Positions 28,640 to 39,843 are shown, counted from the first letter of the stretch. The stretch: DNA of 64,000 nucleotides from Aerococcus sp. Group 1 (GCF_000193205.1 NC_015278.1:1426001-1490000), one strand, 5' to 3'. A program made the numbers and translations. Notes: generated by a model from the letters alone, not told the origin.

Positions 28640-30275
28640 GAATATTCACCTCACTAGTCGATGATTGATAAACAGTATAAGTATCGCTTCCCGACATCTT
28701 CCTTTCCACCAAGCGTAGTAAACGGGTAGTGGTAAAGGTTAGTACAAAGTAAATAATCGCTGTGATGAAGAAGGTTTGGAAGGTGAGATAGGTAGTCCCT
28801 GCTGCCGATTTGGACACAAAGAATAGTTCAGTAACAGCAATGACGTTTAAGACTGAGGTGTCCTTGATATTAATCACAAACTCATTACCCAAAGCAGGTA
28901 ATATACTACGAATCGCTTGGGGTAAAACCACATAGGTCATGGTTTGGAAGTGATTCATACCAATTGCTTTAGCCGCTTCTGATTGACCATCGTCGACACC
29001 GATAATCCCGCCCCGGATAACTTCGGCGAGGTAGGCACCGGTATTCACTGAAACAATGAGCAAGGCGGCGAACATGGAGCTCATATCAATCCCTAGGAAT
29101 AATTTCGATCCATAGAAAATCATCATGGCTTGGACCATCATTGGGGTCCCACGGAAGACTTCAATATAAGCCGTAATCAAGAATTCAACAACTTTGTATA
29201 AGATAGATACTATCCCGCTACTTTCGGCAATTGGCATCGACCGATAAATCGCAATCAATAAACCAATTAAAAAACCAACAAGGGTAGATATTAAGGCAAT
29301 ATACATGGTCGTTGCAGCACCTTTAAGCAATTGGCCCTTGTATGTGGACCAGATGCTGGCCACTTCACCCCAAAAGCCAATATCTTCGCCGCGATTATTT
29401 AAGTCAACCATTTCTTGCATCAGATTTTCCCGATCATTATCTGGAATGGTCGCTAAGGCTTGGTTAATTGGTTCCATTAAAGGCGAATCTTTGCGGAGCC
29501 CAACGGATGACCAGTTAGCAATATCCCCAGTATCAAAGCCTTTCCCTTCTTCAAAGGAAACAATCTTTAAATCTGGATTAGCAGCAACAGCAGAGAGGGC
29601 ACCAGGCCGGTCTGAAATATAGGCATCAATCTTATTACTTAGCAAGGAAGAGATCATAGTTGGGAAAGAATCCATTGGGGTTTGTTTGTCAATCCCTTGC
29701 ATTTGATCGAGTAAATCAACGTGGAAGGTATTTAATTGTGCAGTTACCTTGGCCCCATTAAAGTCATTAATGGATTGTGCATTGGCATAAGGACCGTCCT
29801 TAAGGGTCACTACAACCATGTCTGAGCCATAATATTCATCGGTAAAATCGATTTGTTTTTCCCGTTCAGGTGTCGGTGACATCCCCGCTACAATGGCATC
29901 AATTTTTGCTGATTGTAAGGCAGGTGGCAAACCATCCCATTCCATCTTTACGATTTCTAGCTTTAACCCTAGAGCATCAGCAATTTGCTTGGCTATTTGC
30001 ACATCGTAACCATTAGCATATTCCCCGCTAGCATTACTAATTTCGATGGCGCCATTAGCGTCTGTCGTTTGACTCCAATTATAGGGAGCATAATTTGCTT
30101 CCATCCCTACTCTTAATACACCAGGTGTCTCTAATCCCTGATTAAGAGCTTCTTGATCAACCTCAATCCTTGGCTGATTTTCAGCAGCATCTACCCTTAG
30201 TGGACTAGCTAAACCAACCAAAAGGGATAAGGTTAACAAGAGAAAAGAAAGCGCTGCTCCAAATCTCTTTGACAT
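28629..30275 (-). CDS. Fused substrate-binding protein/permease of a polar amino acid ABC importer
   Basis: A GlnPH-type fusion. Signal peptide near residues 1-30 ([20 protein letters not shown]), then one SBP_bac_3 binding domain (about 50-290, starting [14 protein letters not shown]), then a permease domain (about 315-530) with the EAA loop region [24 protein letters not shown]. The open frame begins at a TTG at 30290; the ATG at 30275 has GGAG nine bases upstream and gives 548 residues. Only one binding domain is present, whereas some Lactobacillales relatives carry two. It partners with the ATPase just downstream. Confidence 0.93.
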   Translation of the reverse strand: MSKRFGAALSFLLLTLSLLVGLASPLRVDAAENQPRIEVDQEALNQGLETPGVLRVGMEANYAPYNWSQTTDANGAIEISNASGEYANGYDVQIAKQIADALGLKLEIVKMEWDGLPPALQSAKIDAIVAGMSPTPEREKQIDFTDEYYGSDMVVVTLKDGPYANAQSINDFNGAKVTAQLNTFHVDLLDQMQGIDKQTPMDSFPTMISSLLSNKIDAYISDRPGALSAVAANPDLKIVSFEEGKGFDTGDIANWSSVGLRKDSPLMEPINQALATIPDNDRENLMQEMVDLNNRGEDIGFWGEVASIWSTYKGQLLKGAATTMYIALISTLVGFLIGLLIAIYRSMPIAESSGIVSILYKVVEFLITAYIEVFRGTPMMVQAMMIFYGSKLFLGIDMSSMFAALLIVSVNTGAYLAEVIRGGIIGVDDGQSEAAKAIGMNHFQTMTYVVLPQAIRSILPALGNEFVINIKDTSVLNVIAVTELFFVSKSAAGTTYLTFQTFFITAIIYFVLTFTTTRLLRLVERKMSGSDTYTVYQSSTSEVNIHEK

Positions 30276-30374
30276 ATATCTTCGCTCCAATCTTCTATTT
30301 GAGTGGTTCTAAAATAAGAAATAAAAGTAATATTCACAAAGCTCTCTACTCCCTTATTGATAGAACATTTCTCT

Positions 30375-30404
30375 ATTATAGACCAAAGGAAGTCCATAGT
30401 TCAA
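30375..30404 (-). promoter_or_regulatory. Promoter for the glutamine-type ABC importer
   Basis: Minus strand TTGAAC (30399-30404), 18-base spacer, TATAAT (30375-30380), about 100 bases ahead of the permease ATG and just after the V-ATPase operon terminator. Confidence 0.75.
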
Positions 30405-30424
30405 GAATAGCAAAAAATATCCAA

Positions 30425-30465
30425 ATAAAAAGCCCTGCTAGGTCTAATTGGACCAAAAGCAGGGA
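30425..30465 (-). terminator. Intrinsic terminator of the V-ATPase operon
   Basis: Minus-strand hairpin with stem CCCTGCT / AGCAGGG and inner GGTC / GACC, followed by CTTTTTATTT, 12 bases past the ntpD stop. Confidence 0.88.
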
Positions 30466-30476
30466 CTTCATCACGA

Positions 30477-31115
30477 TTACCCGTTCATGTCTTTAATTTT
30501 GATCATCCGGGTCTTAGTCGACCGCTCATTCTCTTCTAATTTACTTTGAATATAAGCGATCGTTTCCTTGGTATCAGGAATCACCCGATATTCCAAGGCA
30601 TTCACCCGTCGTCTGGTTGATTCAATATCGTCAGCCATTAACTGACAGGTCTTTTCAATTTCACTGAGTTCTAATAACTTAGGCATGACTTGATTTAAGG
30701 TTGCAATCGCGTCATCTAACTCACTAGCAGTATTTAAGAAACTATAAGTGTTACGGTCCTTACCTTCTTGGTATTCATCTGAATAGTGGAAATTCATCTT
30801 AGGAACATCGACACTCATAATATTTTCATGACGAATTTCAAGTTCCACACTCTGACTAGGTATGGCCACTAATTCATCAATGTAAGCCTCGTTAACCAGG
30901 GCAGATGCAAGCACGAAATTTTCCAGGGCTAATGATAGGTCTGCCTCGACCTCTTGACGAAGCTCATTATTTTTTCGAATGAGGTCAATAAACTGACGCA
31001 TTAGCTCATCTTGCTTATCTTTTAACAATTTATGGCCGCGAGTTGCTATGGAAAGATTGCCTTGGAGTTTTTGCAATTCCATCCGAGTAGGCTTAACATT
31101 TAAAGCATTTGCCAT
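30477..31115 (-). CDS. ntpD: V-type ATPase subunit D (central stalk)
   Basis: A 212-residue, mostly helical coiled-coil protein forming the rotor shaft inside the A3B3 ring. Family sequence is clear at the start (NVKPTRMELQKLQGNLSIATRGHKLLKDKQDEL) and near the end (IESTRRRVNALEYRVIPD). It is the last gene of the operon, 20 bases after ntpB, and is followed by a terminator. E. hirae has further genes (H, J) after D; they are absent here. Confidence 0.96.
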   Translation of the reverse strand: MANALNVKPTRMELQKLQGNLSIATRGHKLLKDKQDELMRQFIDLIRKNNELRQEVEADLSLALENFVLASALVNEAYIDELVAIPSQSVELEIRHENIMSVDVPKMNFHYSDEYQEGKDRNTYSFLNTASELDDAIATLNQVMPKLLELSEIEKTCQLMADDIESTRRRVNALEYRVIPDTKETIAYIQSKLEENERSTKTRMIKIKDMNG

Positions 31116-31135
31116 AAAATATCACCCCTTCTTCA

Positions 31136-32575
31136 CTAGGCCTCTTCATGACTTTCTTGGTCAGCTTGCTTATTGTCAGGTTCTTGGTCTTCCGTTGTCT
31201 GATCAGATTTCGGATAGTATTTTTCAATATACTTATCATTAATCCGAGTTAATTCTGATTTTGGTAGAATGGTTAATAATTGCCAAGCCAGGTCTAAGGT
31301 TTCATAGATCGTTCGGTTGGTGTCGAAACCTTGGTTGACATATTCTTTTTCAAAACGCTCAGCAAATTTTAAGTAAAGTTTATCCGTATCAGAAAGAGCT
31401 GATTCACCTAAGACAACCGCTAATTCACGCGCTTCTTTCCCCTTGGCATAAGCTGCAAAGAGTTGGTTCATGGTGTCAGCATGGTCTTCACGGGTTTTCC
31501 CTTCACCAGTCCCATCATCTTTTAGACGTGACAAAGAGGGTAAAACATCAATCGGAGGGGTAATCCCTTGGTGGTTCAATTCCTTATCCAAAATAATTTG
31601 TCCTTCAGTAATATAACCGGTTAAGTCAGGAATTGGGTGGGTAATATCATCTTCAGGCATGGTTAAAATTGGAATCTGAGTCACTGAACCTTTAGCGTCC
31701 TTAATCCGACCGGCACGTTCATAGATTCCGGCCAAGTCAGTATAAAGGTAACCAGGATAGCCACGACGTCCCGGCACTTCCCGCCGAGCAGCAGACACTT
31801 CCCGCAAAGCTTCACAATAGTTAGTCATGTCGGTCATGATCACTAAGACGTGCATGTCCTTCTCATAAGCTAGATATTCAGCTGCCGTTAAGGCTACCTT
31901 AGGGGTAGCTAAACGTTCAATGGAAGGATCATCGGCTAAGTTGATAAACATTACTGATCGGTCAATGGCCCCAGTTTCTTTAAAACTGTCAATAAAGAAT
32001 TGGGCATCCTCAAAGGTAACCCCCATAGCCGCAAAAACAACCGCAAAGTTTTCATCATCGTTTAAAACAGTCGCTTGCCGGGCAATTTGGGCAGCCAATT
32101 CCTTATGGGGTAGACCTGATCCAGAAAAGATAGGTAATTTTTGCCCCCGGACTAAGGAGTTCATATGGTCGATGGTTGAAATCCCGGTTTGGATAAATTC
32201 ATCCGGGTATTCCCGGGCCATGGGGTTGATCACCTGACCATTAACATCACGGGATTGTTCTGGAATCGGTGTTGGGCCACCATCAACCACATTCCCTAAA
32301 CCATCAAAAGTTCGGCCAATAATGTCCTCTGACACACCGAATTCCAAAGGATGGCCTTGGAAACGAACCCGGGAGTCACGGATATTAATCCCTGAGCCAC
32401 CCCCATAAATTTGGACAATGGCCTTGTCTTCTTGAACTTCAAGCACTTCCCCAATGCGGGAGTCGCCGTTTTGCATTTTAATTTCAACAAGTTCGTTATA
32501 GCCAACACCTGATACGTCATCGACAACCATTAACGGGCCCGAAATATCAACAATGGATTTATATTCTCTTTGCAC
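31136..32575 (-). CDS. ntpB: V-type ATPase subunit B
   Basis: Non-catalytic nucleotide-site subunit of the V1 head, 479 residues. It lacks a full Walker A, as expected for B subunits ([21 protein letters not shown] in its place), and carries [15 protein letters not shown], the arginine-finger region and [16 protein letters not shown]. The C-terminal 25 residues are an unusually acidic/Gln-rich tail ([16 protein letters not shown]). It abuts ntpA with the stop and start codons overlapping by one base. Confidence 0.97.
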   Translation of the reverse strand: MQREYKSIVDISGPLMVVDDVSGVGYNELVEIKMQNGDSRIGEVLEVQEDKAIVQIYGGGSGINIRDSRVRFQGHPLEFGVSEDIIGRTFDGLGNVVDGGPTPIPEQSRDVNGQVINPMAREYPDEFIQTGISTIDHMNSLVRGQKLPIFSGSGLPHKELAAQIARQATVLNDDENFAVVFAAMGVTFEDAQFFIDSFKETGAIDRSVMFINLADDPSIERLATPKVALTAAEYLAYEKDMHVLVIMTDMTNYCEALREVSAARREVPGRRGYPGYLYTDLAGIYERAGRIKDAKGSVTQIPILTMPEDDITHPIPDLTGYITEGQIILDKELNHQGITPPIDVLPSLSRLKDDGTGEGKTREDHADTMNQLFAAYAKGKEARELAVVLGESALSDTDKLYLKFAERFEKEYVNQGFDTNRTIYETLDLAWQLLTILPKSELTRINDKYIEKYYPKSDQTTEDQEPDNKQADQESHEEA

Positions 32576-34356
32576 TATTTCACGCCTCCTTTTTGAACAA
32601 CTTCCTGCATAGTCGGTTTGATTGAATTGTTCAAGTCATCCAACTTGGAAATTTCAGCTTCTGGAACATATTTCATCCGGGCGATTTGCTCACGAATGGT
32701 TGAAGTTCCTTCCACAATCTCATCATAATAAGCCCCTAATTCCATAGCTTTACGCGCTTCACTGTTGAAAGCTAGAATATTTCTTAACATCTTAAACTGC
32801 TTTTCTGAAGAAGTCTTGGTGTCGACTTCATCATAAGAATTTTGTTGTAAATAATCTTCTCTCAACATACGAGCGATAACCAGAGTCAGACGGTCTTCTT
32901 GAGACAGGGCATCCACACCAACTAAGCGGACAATTTCTTGGAGGCTATCCTCTTCTTGTAGAATCGCCATAGACTTAGTGACCATCCCCGTCCAATCCAC
33001 ATCGAGTTCTTTTGAAATTCCCTCAGTCACTTCTTTTTGATAGAGAGAATAAGAATCCAGCCAGTTAACTGCTGGGAAGTGTCTTTGTTGGGAGAGGTTA
33101 GCATCCAAGCCCCAATAAACCTTAATCACCCGCATGGTATTTTGGGTAACTGGTTCTGAGGTATCTCCCCCTGGAGGTGAAACCGCACCCACTGCGGTAA
33201 CTGCCCCACGGCGTTCATCAGAGCCCAGAGTCGCAACCATTCCGGCACGTTCATAGTATTCGGCCAAACGACTACCCAAATAAGCTGGATAACCTTCGTC
33301 CCCTGGCATTTCTTCCAAACGACCTGACATTTCCCGCAAGGCTTCAGCCCAACGAGAAGTCGAGTCAGCCATGATAGCGACAGAATATCCCATATCACGG
33401 AAATATTCAGCGATAGTTATCCCTGTATAGATCGAGGCTTCCCGGGCTGCCACTGGCATGTTAGAGGTATTAGCAATCAAGACCGTCCGTTCCATGATCG
33501 ATTCACCCGTTTTGGGGTCAATCAATTTAGGAAATTCGTCAATAACTTCGGTCATCTCGTTACCACGTTCACCACAACCAACGTAGACCACAATGTCAGC
33601 GTCAGCATACTTGGCAATTTGGTGTTGCAAGACGGTTTTCCCAGCACCGAAAGGCCCAGGTATGGCTGCTGCCCCGCCCTTAGTAATTGGAAAGAAGGTA
33701 TCAATGACCCGTTGCCCTGTCGTCATAATTTCATGAGGTAAGAATTTTTGTTTAAAGGGTCTCCCAACACGCACAGGCCAACGTTGAGACATACCGAAGG
33801 ATTTTACTTGGTCACTGTCTTTTAAACGAATCGAGTAGACATCATCATCGAGGGTATAGTCGCCTGATTCAATGCTTTCAATGGTCCCACTCACCCCGTT
33901 AGGAACGAGGATGCGGTGTTCAATCACTGATCCTTCTTGAACGGTACCTACAATATCACCACTGACTACCTCATCACCTACTGATTTAGTGGCTTGGAAA
34001 GTCCACACTGCTTGGTGGTCAAGGGAATCGACTTCTGATCCTCTAACCAGGTAATTCGACTCAGTGACTTGCATAAATTCATCTAAGGGACGTTGGATCC
34101 CATCAAACATTTTAGTTAACAATCCAGGCCCCAACTCTACAGAGAGTGGAGATCCCGTTGGGTGAACGGGTTCGCCTGGTTTAATTCCTGAGGTTTCTTC
34201 ATATACCTGAATATAAGCCACGTCTTGATGCATTTCAATAATTTCACCGATGAGGTTTAAATTCCCTACCCGGCAAACTTCTTGAACAGCTGCATCGTCC
34301 ATATCTTTGGCTTTTACTAAAGGACCAGAAACTTCAATAATTTTTCCTGATTTCAA
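32575..34356 (-). CDS. ntpA: V-type ATPase catalytic subunit A
   Basis: Catalytic subunit of the V1 head, 593 residues. Walker A is [10 protein letters not shown] (about residues 232-241), with the catalytic GERGNEM glutamate region and [15 protein letters not shown]. The non-homologous insert typical of V/A-type A subunits lies at about residues 110-190. With B it forms the A3B3 hexamer that hydrolyses or makes ATP. The start has an AGGAGG site. Confidence 0.97.
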   Translation of the reverse strand: MKSGKIIEVSGPLVKAKDMDDAAVQEVCRVGNLNLIGEIIEMHQDVAYIQVYEETSGIKPGEPVHPTGSPLSVELGPGLLTKMFDGIQRPLDEFMQVTESNYLVRGSEVDSLDHQAVWTFQATKSVGDEVVSGDIVGTVQEGSVIEHRILVPNGVSGTIESIESGDYTLDDDVYSIRLKDSDQVKSFGMSQRWPVRVGRPFKQKFLPHEIMTTGQRVIDTFFPITKGGAAAIPGPFGAGKTVLQHQIAKYADADIVVYVGCGERGNEMTEVIDEFPKLIDPKTGESIMERTVLIANTSNMPVAAREASIYTGITIAEYFRDMGYSVAIMADSTSRWAEALREMSGRLEEMPGDEGYPAYLGSRLAEYYERAGMVATLGSDERRGAVTAVGAVSPPGGDTSEPVTQNTMRVIKVYWGLDANLSQQRHFPAVNWLDSYSLYQKEVTEGISKELDVDWTGMVTKSMAILQEEDSLQEIVRLVGVDALSQEDRLTLVIARMLREDYLQQNSYDEVDTKTSSEKQFKMLRNILAFNSEARKAMELGAYYDEIVEGTSTIREQIARMKYVPEAEISKLDDLNNSIKPTMQEVVQKGGVK

Positions 34357-34374
34357 CTAGTTTCCTCCTTCATC

Positions 34375-34686
34375 CTATAAAATATTTTGTCCAACAGCTT
34401 TTTCAACATTATCATTCACACGTTTCTTACCAATTCCCAAGCTGCCATTATTTGTTGGAATAAGAATAATTGCTGGAATGACTTGGGAATCGTAAAAAGA
34501 AATGGTTTCTGGGATTTCCTTGGCAAGACTTTCTGTCAAATAAATAATCCCATAATTATTTTCAGCTAAATGATGGATGGTACGGCGAGCTTCGTCACCA
34601 CTAACCACAGGATAAGCGTCAAAACCAATGAGTTGAAAAGCAGTGACAACTTGTTTTTCACCAACTACTCCTATTTTACTCGTCAT
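34375..34686 (-). CDS. ntpG: V-type ATPase subunit F (NtpG in Enterococcus naming)
   Basis: A 103-residue Rossmann-like subunit that joins subunit D in the central stalk. The start IGVVGEKQVVTAFQLIGFDAY and the middle YGIIYLTESLAKEIPE match V/A-type subunit F. It overlaps the subunit C gene by 11 bases and precedes ntpA by 18 bases. The symbol follows E. hirae usage, in which subunit F is ntpG. Confidence 0.93.
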   Translation of the reverse strand: MTSKIGVVGEKQVVTAFQLIGFDAYPVVSGDEARRTIHHLAENNYGIIYLTESLAKEIPETISFYDSQVIPAIILIPTNNGSLGIGKKRVNDNVEKAVGQNIL

Positions 34687-35722
34687 ATATCGGCCGCATC
34701 CTTTCTTTTAGCTTATTTTCATCAATTTGATTACTCTTACCAACAAGTATCAAGCGCAAATTGGTCACTTCGTTATTTAAAAAGTAGAGATAAGCCAAGA
34801 CTGGTAGGGGGCCAAAGGCTTGTAAACGCGCATCAAGCAAGTGGTCACTAATGACGCCTTCAATAGCCGCATCTAAACCATCGAGGGAAATTCTCTCTTG
34901 ATTGGATAGTTCACTTTCCGTTTCAGATAAGACTTGGCTAAAATGTTCCCCATAATCCTTCACTTCATAGGCCTTAAAAATACTGGAATAATCCTTATTT
35001 TCAGCCCATTCTAAGAGTGAAGAAAGCGGAATAGAGCCGTGTTCATTGAGTAATGAACGAATGAAGGAACTCGACCGCTTCTGTTGCATGGCACGTAGTA
35101 AAAGAGATAAATTCTCTAAATCAATCCGCAAAGCCACCCATTCAGTCACTTGGTCATCATCAATGGCTAAAGCCAAATAGTGAATGTGGGACAAATAGGC
35201 GTCATCGAGCATCACCGAAATATCATTAATTTGCTTGGTGTCCTCAACATAGGTCCTCACCGTATTTATGGCTTCAAGCAAGCGCTGATCAATGACCGAT
35301 GACTTGCCAGTTTTTATCGCCTGCCGCAAACTATCTATCTGATAGGGGCCGGCTGGCAAATACATATGATGAAAGTCTTGGTCACTAAATAGCTCTTTAA
35401 AAATAACCTTGGCGTTATGATAGCTATACCGCAGACCTAAAAGATCGACTACCTTTTGGTCAGGGATATTTTGATAAACTTCTTGCATAGCCTGCATGAG
35501 CCGGTCGATTAAGAAACCATCAAAATCATGACTTGATAGAATGTCATCAGGAATCCGATAAGCACTATGCTGTAATTGAGCGATAGCGTCTTCCAAGTTT
35601 TTGGCGCTTAATAAGGCTTGATAGTCGCTCTTATCCAGGAATTCTTCTTCATGGATACGTACAGTGACATTTAAACTCGCATAACTTGTTTCAGTCACAG
35701 CTATCTTCTCCCTTCTAATCAT
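34676..35722 (-). CDS. ntpC: V-type ATPase subunit C/d (rotor connector)
   Basis: A 348-residue helical protein that links the DF stalk to the membrane c-ring. Recognised by the family start ETSYASLNVTVRIHEEEFL, the LLGLRYSYHNAKVIFKELF segment, and the C-terminal FGPLPVLAYLYFLNNEVTNLRLILVGK, a strong signature for V/A-ATPase subunit C. Its start overlaps the end of ntpE by 8 bases. Confidence 0.95.
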   Translation of the reverse strand: MIRREKIAVTETSYASLNVTVRIHEEEFLDKSDYQALLSAKNLEDAIAQLQHSAYRIPDDILSSHDFDGFLIDRLMQAMQEVYQNIPDQKVVDLLGLRYSYHNAKVIFKELFSDQDFHHMYLPAGPYQIDSLRQAIKTGKSSVIDQRLLEAINTVRTYVEDTKQINDISVMLDDAYLSHIHYLALAIDDDQVTEWVALRIDLENLSLLLRAMQQKRSSSFIRSLLNEHGSIPLSSLLEWAENKDYSSIFKAYEVKDYGEHFSQVLSETESELSNQERISLDGLDAAIEGVISDHLLDARLQAFGPLPVLAYLYFLNNEVTNLRLILVGKSNQIDENKLKERMRPIYDE

Positions 35723-36296
35723 TCAATTGTTTAGCAACGTAGACAGATAGATTATCTTCTTGTTCACGAATCAATTGGTCAAAAGTCAGATCATAGTTCA
35801 TGGTTTCTTGCTCGATCACTACCCCACCATGTCCTTTAAGTAAGTCTTGACTAAAGCGAATGTGGGGATATTTTTCTTGCAGGCTTTGCTTAGCCTCTTG
35901 GCCCAGTTGCTTTTGACTCAGTTCTCCAATAACAATTTGGGTATTTTCTGCTTGTGGAATTGCTGAAAGCGCCTGGTCCAGCATGCTGACAAAGTCCGCT
36001 TGACTGAGTTGGCTTAAGGCCAGTTGAGCTTCTTTAAATGCCTGCTGAATTAATTCTTGCTTCTTAGCTAAGAGGTCTTGATTTAATTGATTACTATAAC
36101 TTTGCTTTTGTCTTTCTAGATTATCATGATAGTCACGTTCAGCTTTTTCTTTTTGCTTTTGCCATTTGGCCTGGCTTTGCTCCTTGGCATCACTTATGTC
36201 TTTTTCTAATGTTGCTTTGGCATGATCCAGCTTGGCTTCATTTTCTGAACGGACTTCTTTGTACACTTCTTCAGTTAGTTGCTTAATTGTAGCCAT
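35715..36296 (-). CDS. ntpE: V-type ATPase subunit E (peripheral stalk)
   Basis: A 193-residue peripheral stalk subunit. The N-terminal two thirds form a charged coiled coil (KATLEKDISDAKEQSQAKWQ...), and the C-terminal globular part ends LLKGHGGVVIEQETMNYDLTFDQLI, the diagnostic subunit E motif with its GGVV glycine pair. It is located between the c-ring gene ntpK and ntpC as in E. hirae. Confidence 0.95.
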   Translation of the reverse strand: MATIKQLTEEVYKEVRSENEAKLDHAKATLEKDISDAKEQSQAKWQKQKEKAERDYHDNLERQKQSYSNQLNQDLLAKKQELIQQAFKEAQLALSQLSQADFVSMLDQALSAIPQAENTQIVIGELSQKQLGQEAKQSLQEKYPHIRFSQDLLKGHGGVVIEQETMNYDLTFDQLIREQEDNLSVYVAKQLND

Positions 36297-36317
36297 ATCC
36301 GTCCTCCTTTATCATGC

Positions 36318-36812
<495 letters not shown>

Positions 36813-38786
36813 TTATTTATTTTCTATATTTTCATTAACGTCCGATAAATGAATATACTTTTGTAAGGTGTCAATCGGCTTAAAGCGACGTCCCCCACCT
36901 TCAACAAACTTACCAAAGAATTCTACGAAAGTAAGTCTGAGTCCGTGCACATAAGCACTTAAGAGTGAAAGGAACATGTTAAAGCCGTGCAGGGCAACAA
37001 TCAATACGATCCCCACTGTAAAACGAAGTGGGACGGGTAATAAGCCCACAATCATATTGAAGGCCATGGCGATGCTCCCCCCAGATAGCCCTAAGGCCAT
37101 CAGTCTTGAATAGGAAACAAAGTCACCTAAATAGGAACTCACGCCATATAAGTTATATAACCCACTGACAAAACCAACAATTTTCTTATCAGCATAAACC
37201 ATAGGGACAATAATCATACCGATAGCCGCTATAATTGCAATTACACCCGCTATCGTCATTAGCATGGGGTAATTGAAGACATAGCCAGCAATGACTAAGG
37301 CTAAACTCAAGAACATCAGTAGCCAGCCACCACTTTCGCTATACATTTCCTGGAAGTCGCCACGGCGCCATTCCGTCACTGCCTTAATAATTAAAGCGAC
37401 CATCATGTGAACAAAACCAAAAGCAATCGAAATAATCAATAATTGCATGGCTTGGTTCAAGGGATCAATTAATTTAAAAGGTAATGAAGCCCCAAAGAAT
37501 GACCCATAGGCTAGCCCCACCAACATCGTCGTATAACTTAGCAAGTGCCCCATTTTCATGGTGCTACGCATGGAATCTTTCATATCGACAAACTTTAGAG
37601 CCAAGAAAGTAACAATCCACATCACTAAACCATAGCCCAAGTCTCCCATCATCATCCCAAAAAACAGCATATAGAATGGGGTGAGATACGGGGTCGGATC
37701 CGTTTCACGATAATTAGGTGTGGCATACATCAGCGTAATGGCTTCAAAGGGTTCAACTAAGGCATTATTTTCTAACTTAATCGGGACTTGGTCATCGTCA
37801 ATTTCTTTCTGACTAATTTCCTCTTTAATCAGCGCATATTGATTGTCATCCAAATCAAGAGCCAGTTGCTGCTCCAATTTTTCCAAGTCATGAACACTCA
37901 CCCAACCTTTAATATAGGTGAGGTAGTTGGTATCATGCGCTAAATCTTCAACCAGAGCCCGCTGACTGCGATTATAGAATGTTTCAGAAGCAAGCTGTAA
38001 ATTGAAAATTTGTGCTTCCAAACTCCTAAAGTTTTCCACTAATTCTTGTTCAGTGCGATTGAGCCATAAGCGGTGGTCTTCTAAGGCATCATACACCTTA
38101 TCGGGAGCTTCATGGTAAGGGTAGTCCCATTCTTCAAAGTGACTATTATTTAGCAAGTCACTATAGGAATTGTCGTCCCTTTCATCTTGCAGCAGGACAA
38201 CCCCAATATGTTCCTGGGTAGAAAAAACTTCCTCAATCGCTAGACCATCAGCTGCTTTAATCTTATTAAAATAGGAACGCTCCTCATCATTAGGTAAGTA
38301 ACCTAAGAAAGCTTTAAAGTGTTTACTTGCTAATAAATCACTAGGATTTATTGATAGAGCCCGCCAATTACTAATAGTATTTTGAGCTTGTTCGACTTTT
38401 TGCCTTTGTTCGATGAGCTCTTGGCGGTCTTTAGATAATTGTTCAATCTCTTGAATAAGGGATTGGGCTTGATCAACGTCAACCGCTTTAATTAATTCGC
38501 TCATGGTATATGTGGGACGCTTAGTCGTCAAACGACTCAAAAGCGGCTGGATAGTTAAGTAGCGTGACAAGGTCGTTAAGGCTTGCTCTGACCGCCGGTA
38601 CCAACTTTGATAGTAGTCATATTGGCGGTTGTTTTTCTTAGCAAGTTCTTCACTTGAAAGCTCCTGATCTTCACTACTTAAGTCGCTAATTTCCACATTT
38701 TGTACACCTTGCAGGGATTGAATTAATTGTCCTTTATCTGTAGGCTTGGTGATCAATGAAATTTTTTGCATTTTAGCAATTGACAT
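36813..38786 (-). CDS. ntpI: V-type ATPase subunit I (membrane subunit a)
   Basis: A 657-residue stator subunit. The first about 330 residues are a cytoplasmic, coiled-coil-rich arm; the rest holds seven or eight membrane segments, beginning at about residue 365 with PYLTPFYMLFFGMMMGDLGYGLVMW (the MMxGDxGYG motif). The conserved arginine of the ion path is in SYSRLMALGLSGG. The protein ends in an amphipathic FVEFFGKFVEGGGRRFKPI block, as in the family. It overlaps the preceding ntpF by 14 bases. Confidence 0.96.
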   Translation of the reverse strand: MSIAKMQKISLITKPTDKGQLIQSLQGVQNVEISDLSSEDQELSSEELAKKNNRQYDYYQSWYRRSEQALTTLSRYLTIQPLLSRLTTKRPTYTMSELIKAVDVDQAQSLIQEIEQLSKDRQELIEQRQKVEQAQNTISNWRALSINPSDLLASKHFKAFLGYLPNDEERSYFNKIKAADGLAIEEVFSTQEHIGVVLLQDERDDNSYSDLLNNSHFEEWDYPYHEAPDKVYDALEDHRLWLNRTEQELVENFRSLEAQIFNLQLASETFYNRSQRALVEDLAHDTNYLTYIKGWVSVHDLEKLEQQLALDLDDNQYALIKEEISQKEIDDDQVPIKLENNALVEPFEAITLMYATPNYRETDPTPYLTPFYMLFFGMMMGDLGYGLVMWIVTFLALKFVDMKDSMRSTMKMGHLLSYTTMLVGLAYGSFFGASLPFKLIDPLNQAMQLLIISIAFGFVHMMVALIIKAVTEWRRGDFQEMYSESGGWLLMFLSLALVIAGYVFNYPMLMTIAGVIAIIAAIGMIIVPMVYADKKIVGFVSGLYNLYGVSSYLGDFVSYSRLMALGLSGGSIAMAFNMIVGLLPVPLRFTVGIVLIVALHGFNMFLSLLSAYVHGLRLTFVEFFGKFVEGGGRRFKPIDTLQKYIHLSDVNENIENK

Positions 38787-39099
38787 ATACCTTCTTCACC
38801 TCCTCTACAATATAGTCAACAATACTTGCTTTATGGGCTTGATAATCCTCAACCAGCTTAGCGATTCTTTTCTGATTCTTCTCATCACCTTGGCGCTTAT
38901 AGCTTTTCAACGTTTCTTGATTAGAGTTTGCTAAAGATTCGACATATTGGCGATATTCTGCTTTTGCTTCTTGCTCAATTTGCTCAATTTGGCTGTCTTT
39001 TTCATCTTTTAGCTCTTGAATTTTTGCTTGGGTTGCTTCACTTAATTGATTAGCTTCCTCATCAACAGCTAAGACTTGCGCCAATGTCTGATTTTCCAT
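38773..39099 (-). CDS. ntpF: V-type ATPase peripheral stalk coiled-coil subunit (NtpF/subunit G type)
   Basis: First gene of the operon, 108 residues. It is almost entirely charged coiled coil (EATQAKIQELKDEKDSQIEQIEQEAK), the form of the G/H subunits that pair with subunit E. Sequence conservation in this family is low, so the call relies on coiled-coil character, size and the F-I-K-E-C-G-A-B-D order. An AGGGGGGTGAAAG ribosome site precedes the ATG. The leader upstream contains an intrinsic terminator. Confidence 0.85.
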   Translation of the reverse strand: MENQTLAQVLAVDEEANQLSEATQAKIQELKDEKDSQIEQIEQEAKAEYRQYVESLANSNQETLKSYKRQGDEKNQKRIAKLVEDYQAHKASIVDYIVEEVKKVYVNC

Positions 39100-39143
39100 A
39101 CTTTCACCCCCCTCACATACCTAGCCTATCTAGCAAAATCTTT

Positions 39144-39177
39144 GAAAAAAGGGAAGTTCGACGTGACCAAACTTCCC
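39144..39177 (-). terminator. Intrinsic terminator in the V-ATPase operon leader
   Basis: Minus-strand hairpin GGGAAGTT / AACTTCCC with an inner 11-base loop, followed by six T. It lies between the operon promoter (39246-39275) and ntpF, with no minus-strand gene upstream for it to terminate, so it may act as an attenuator. ACCAAA (minus strand, about 39211-39206) could pair with TTTGGT inside the terminator stem as an alternative fold. Confidence 0.7.
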
Positions 39178-39245
39178 ACAACTATTTTTTATTTATTTTT
39201 GACCAAGACAGACTTTGGTGTATATAACTAATGGACTACAATAAA

Positions 39246-39275
39246 AAGATACCACATTTGTTAACAAAGGGTCAA
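39246..39275 (-). promoter_or_regulatory. Probable promoter of the V-ATPase operon
   Basis: Minus strand TTGACC (39270-39275), 18-base spacer, TATCTT (39246-39251). Start would be near 39238, giving a leader of about 140 bases that contains the terminator hairpin. Nothing else was recognised in the gap 39100-39400 apart from the leader and the GNAT gene's own upstream region. Confidence 0.6.
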
Positions 39276-39400
39276 TCGATACCCTTTATGTATATATTAT
39301 AAGCTCCTTTTTATGGAACAGCAATAAAAAGATAAGTATTCTTTTCAGACTGAACGATTTTATCTATAATAAAATCATTATAAATAAAGGAGCCCATCCC

Positions 39401-39838
39401 ATGACTACTATTCATATGAGTCAAGCGCTCAACTCTAAGCTATACCATGACGCTCTTACCATTAGAAAGCAAGTCTTTATTGAGGAGCAAGGTGTCGACC
39501 CCAAAATTGAAATTGATGGCTTTGAATCGCTTTGCTTTCACTTCTGTCTCTATCGAAATGACCAGGCGCTTGCGACTTGTCGACTCTATCCTTTGAACCA
39601 GGAAGATATCAAGATGCAAAGAGTGGCCGTCCTCAAAGACTACCGTAAACTAGGCTATGGGCAAGATTTAATGGAAGCCTGCCTAAAATTTGCTAAAGAC
39701 CATTATTACTCAAGCTGCGTCCTTGATGCCCAAGTAACAGCCATTCCCTTCTATTTAAAACTCGGTTTTAAAATTAAAAGCGATGTCTTTTTAGAAGCGG
39801 GGATTAAGCACCGTAAGATGGCTTATACTTTAAGATAA
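39401..39838 (+). CDS. GNAT-family N-acetyltransferase (YjcF-like)
   Basis: A 145-residue single-domain acetyltransferase. The acetyl-CoA loop is in MQRVAVLKDYRKLGYGQDLM (Q/RxxGxG/A form, R-K-L-G-Y-G), the start has the IRKQVFIEEQGVDPKIEIDGF block shared with Bacillus YjcF/ElaA-like proteins, and the end has VTAIPFYLKLGFKIKSDVFLEAGIKH. Substrate unknown. It is an isolated gene with an AAAGGAG site eight bases before the ATG, convergent with metA. Confidence 0.85.
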   Translation: MTTIHMSQALNSKLYHDALTIRKQVFIEEQGVDPKIEIDGFESLCFHFCLYRNDQALATCRLYPLNQEDIKMQRVAVLKDYRKLGYGQDLMEACLKFAKDHYYSSCVLDAQVTAIPFYLKLGFKIKSDVFLEAGIKHRKMAYTLR

Positions 39839-39843
39839 AAAAA

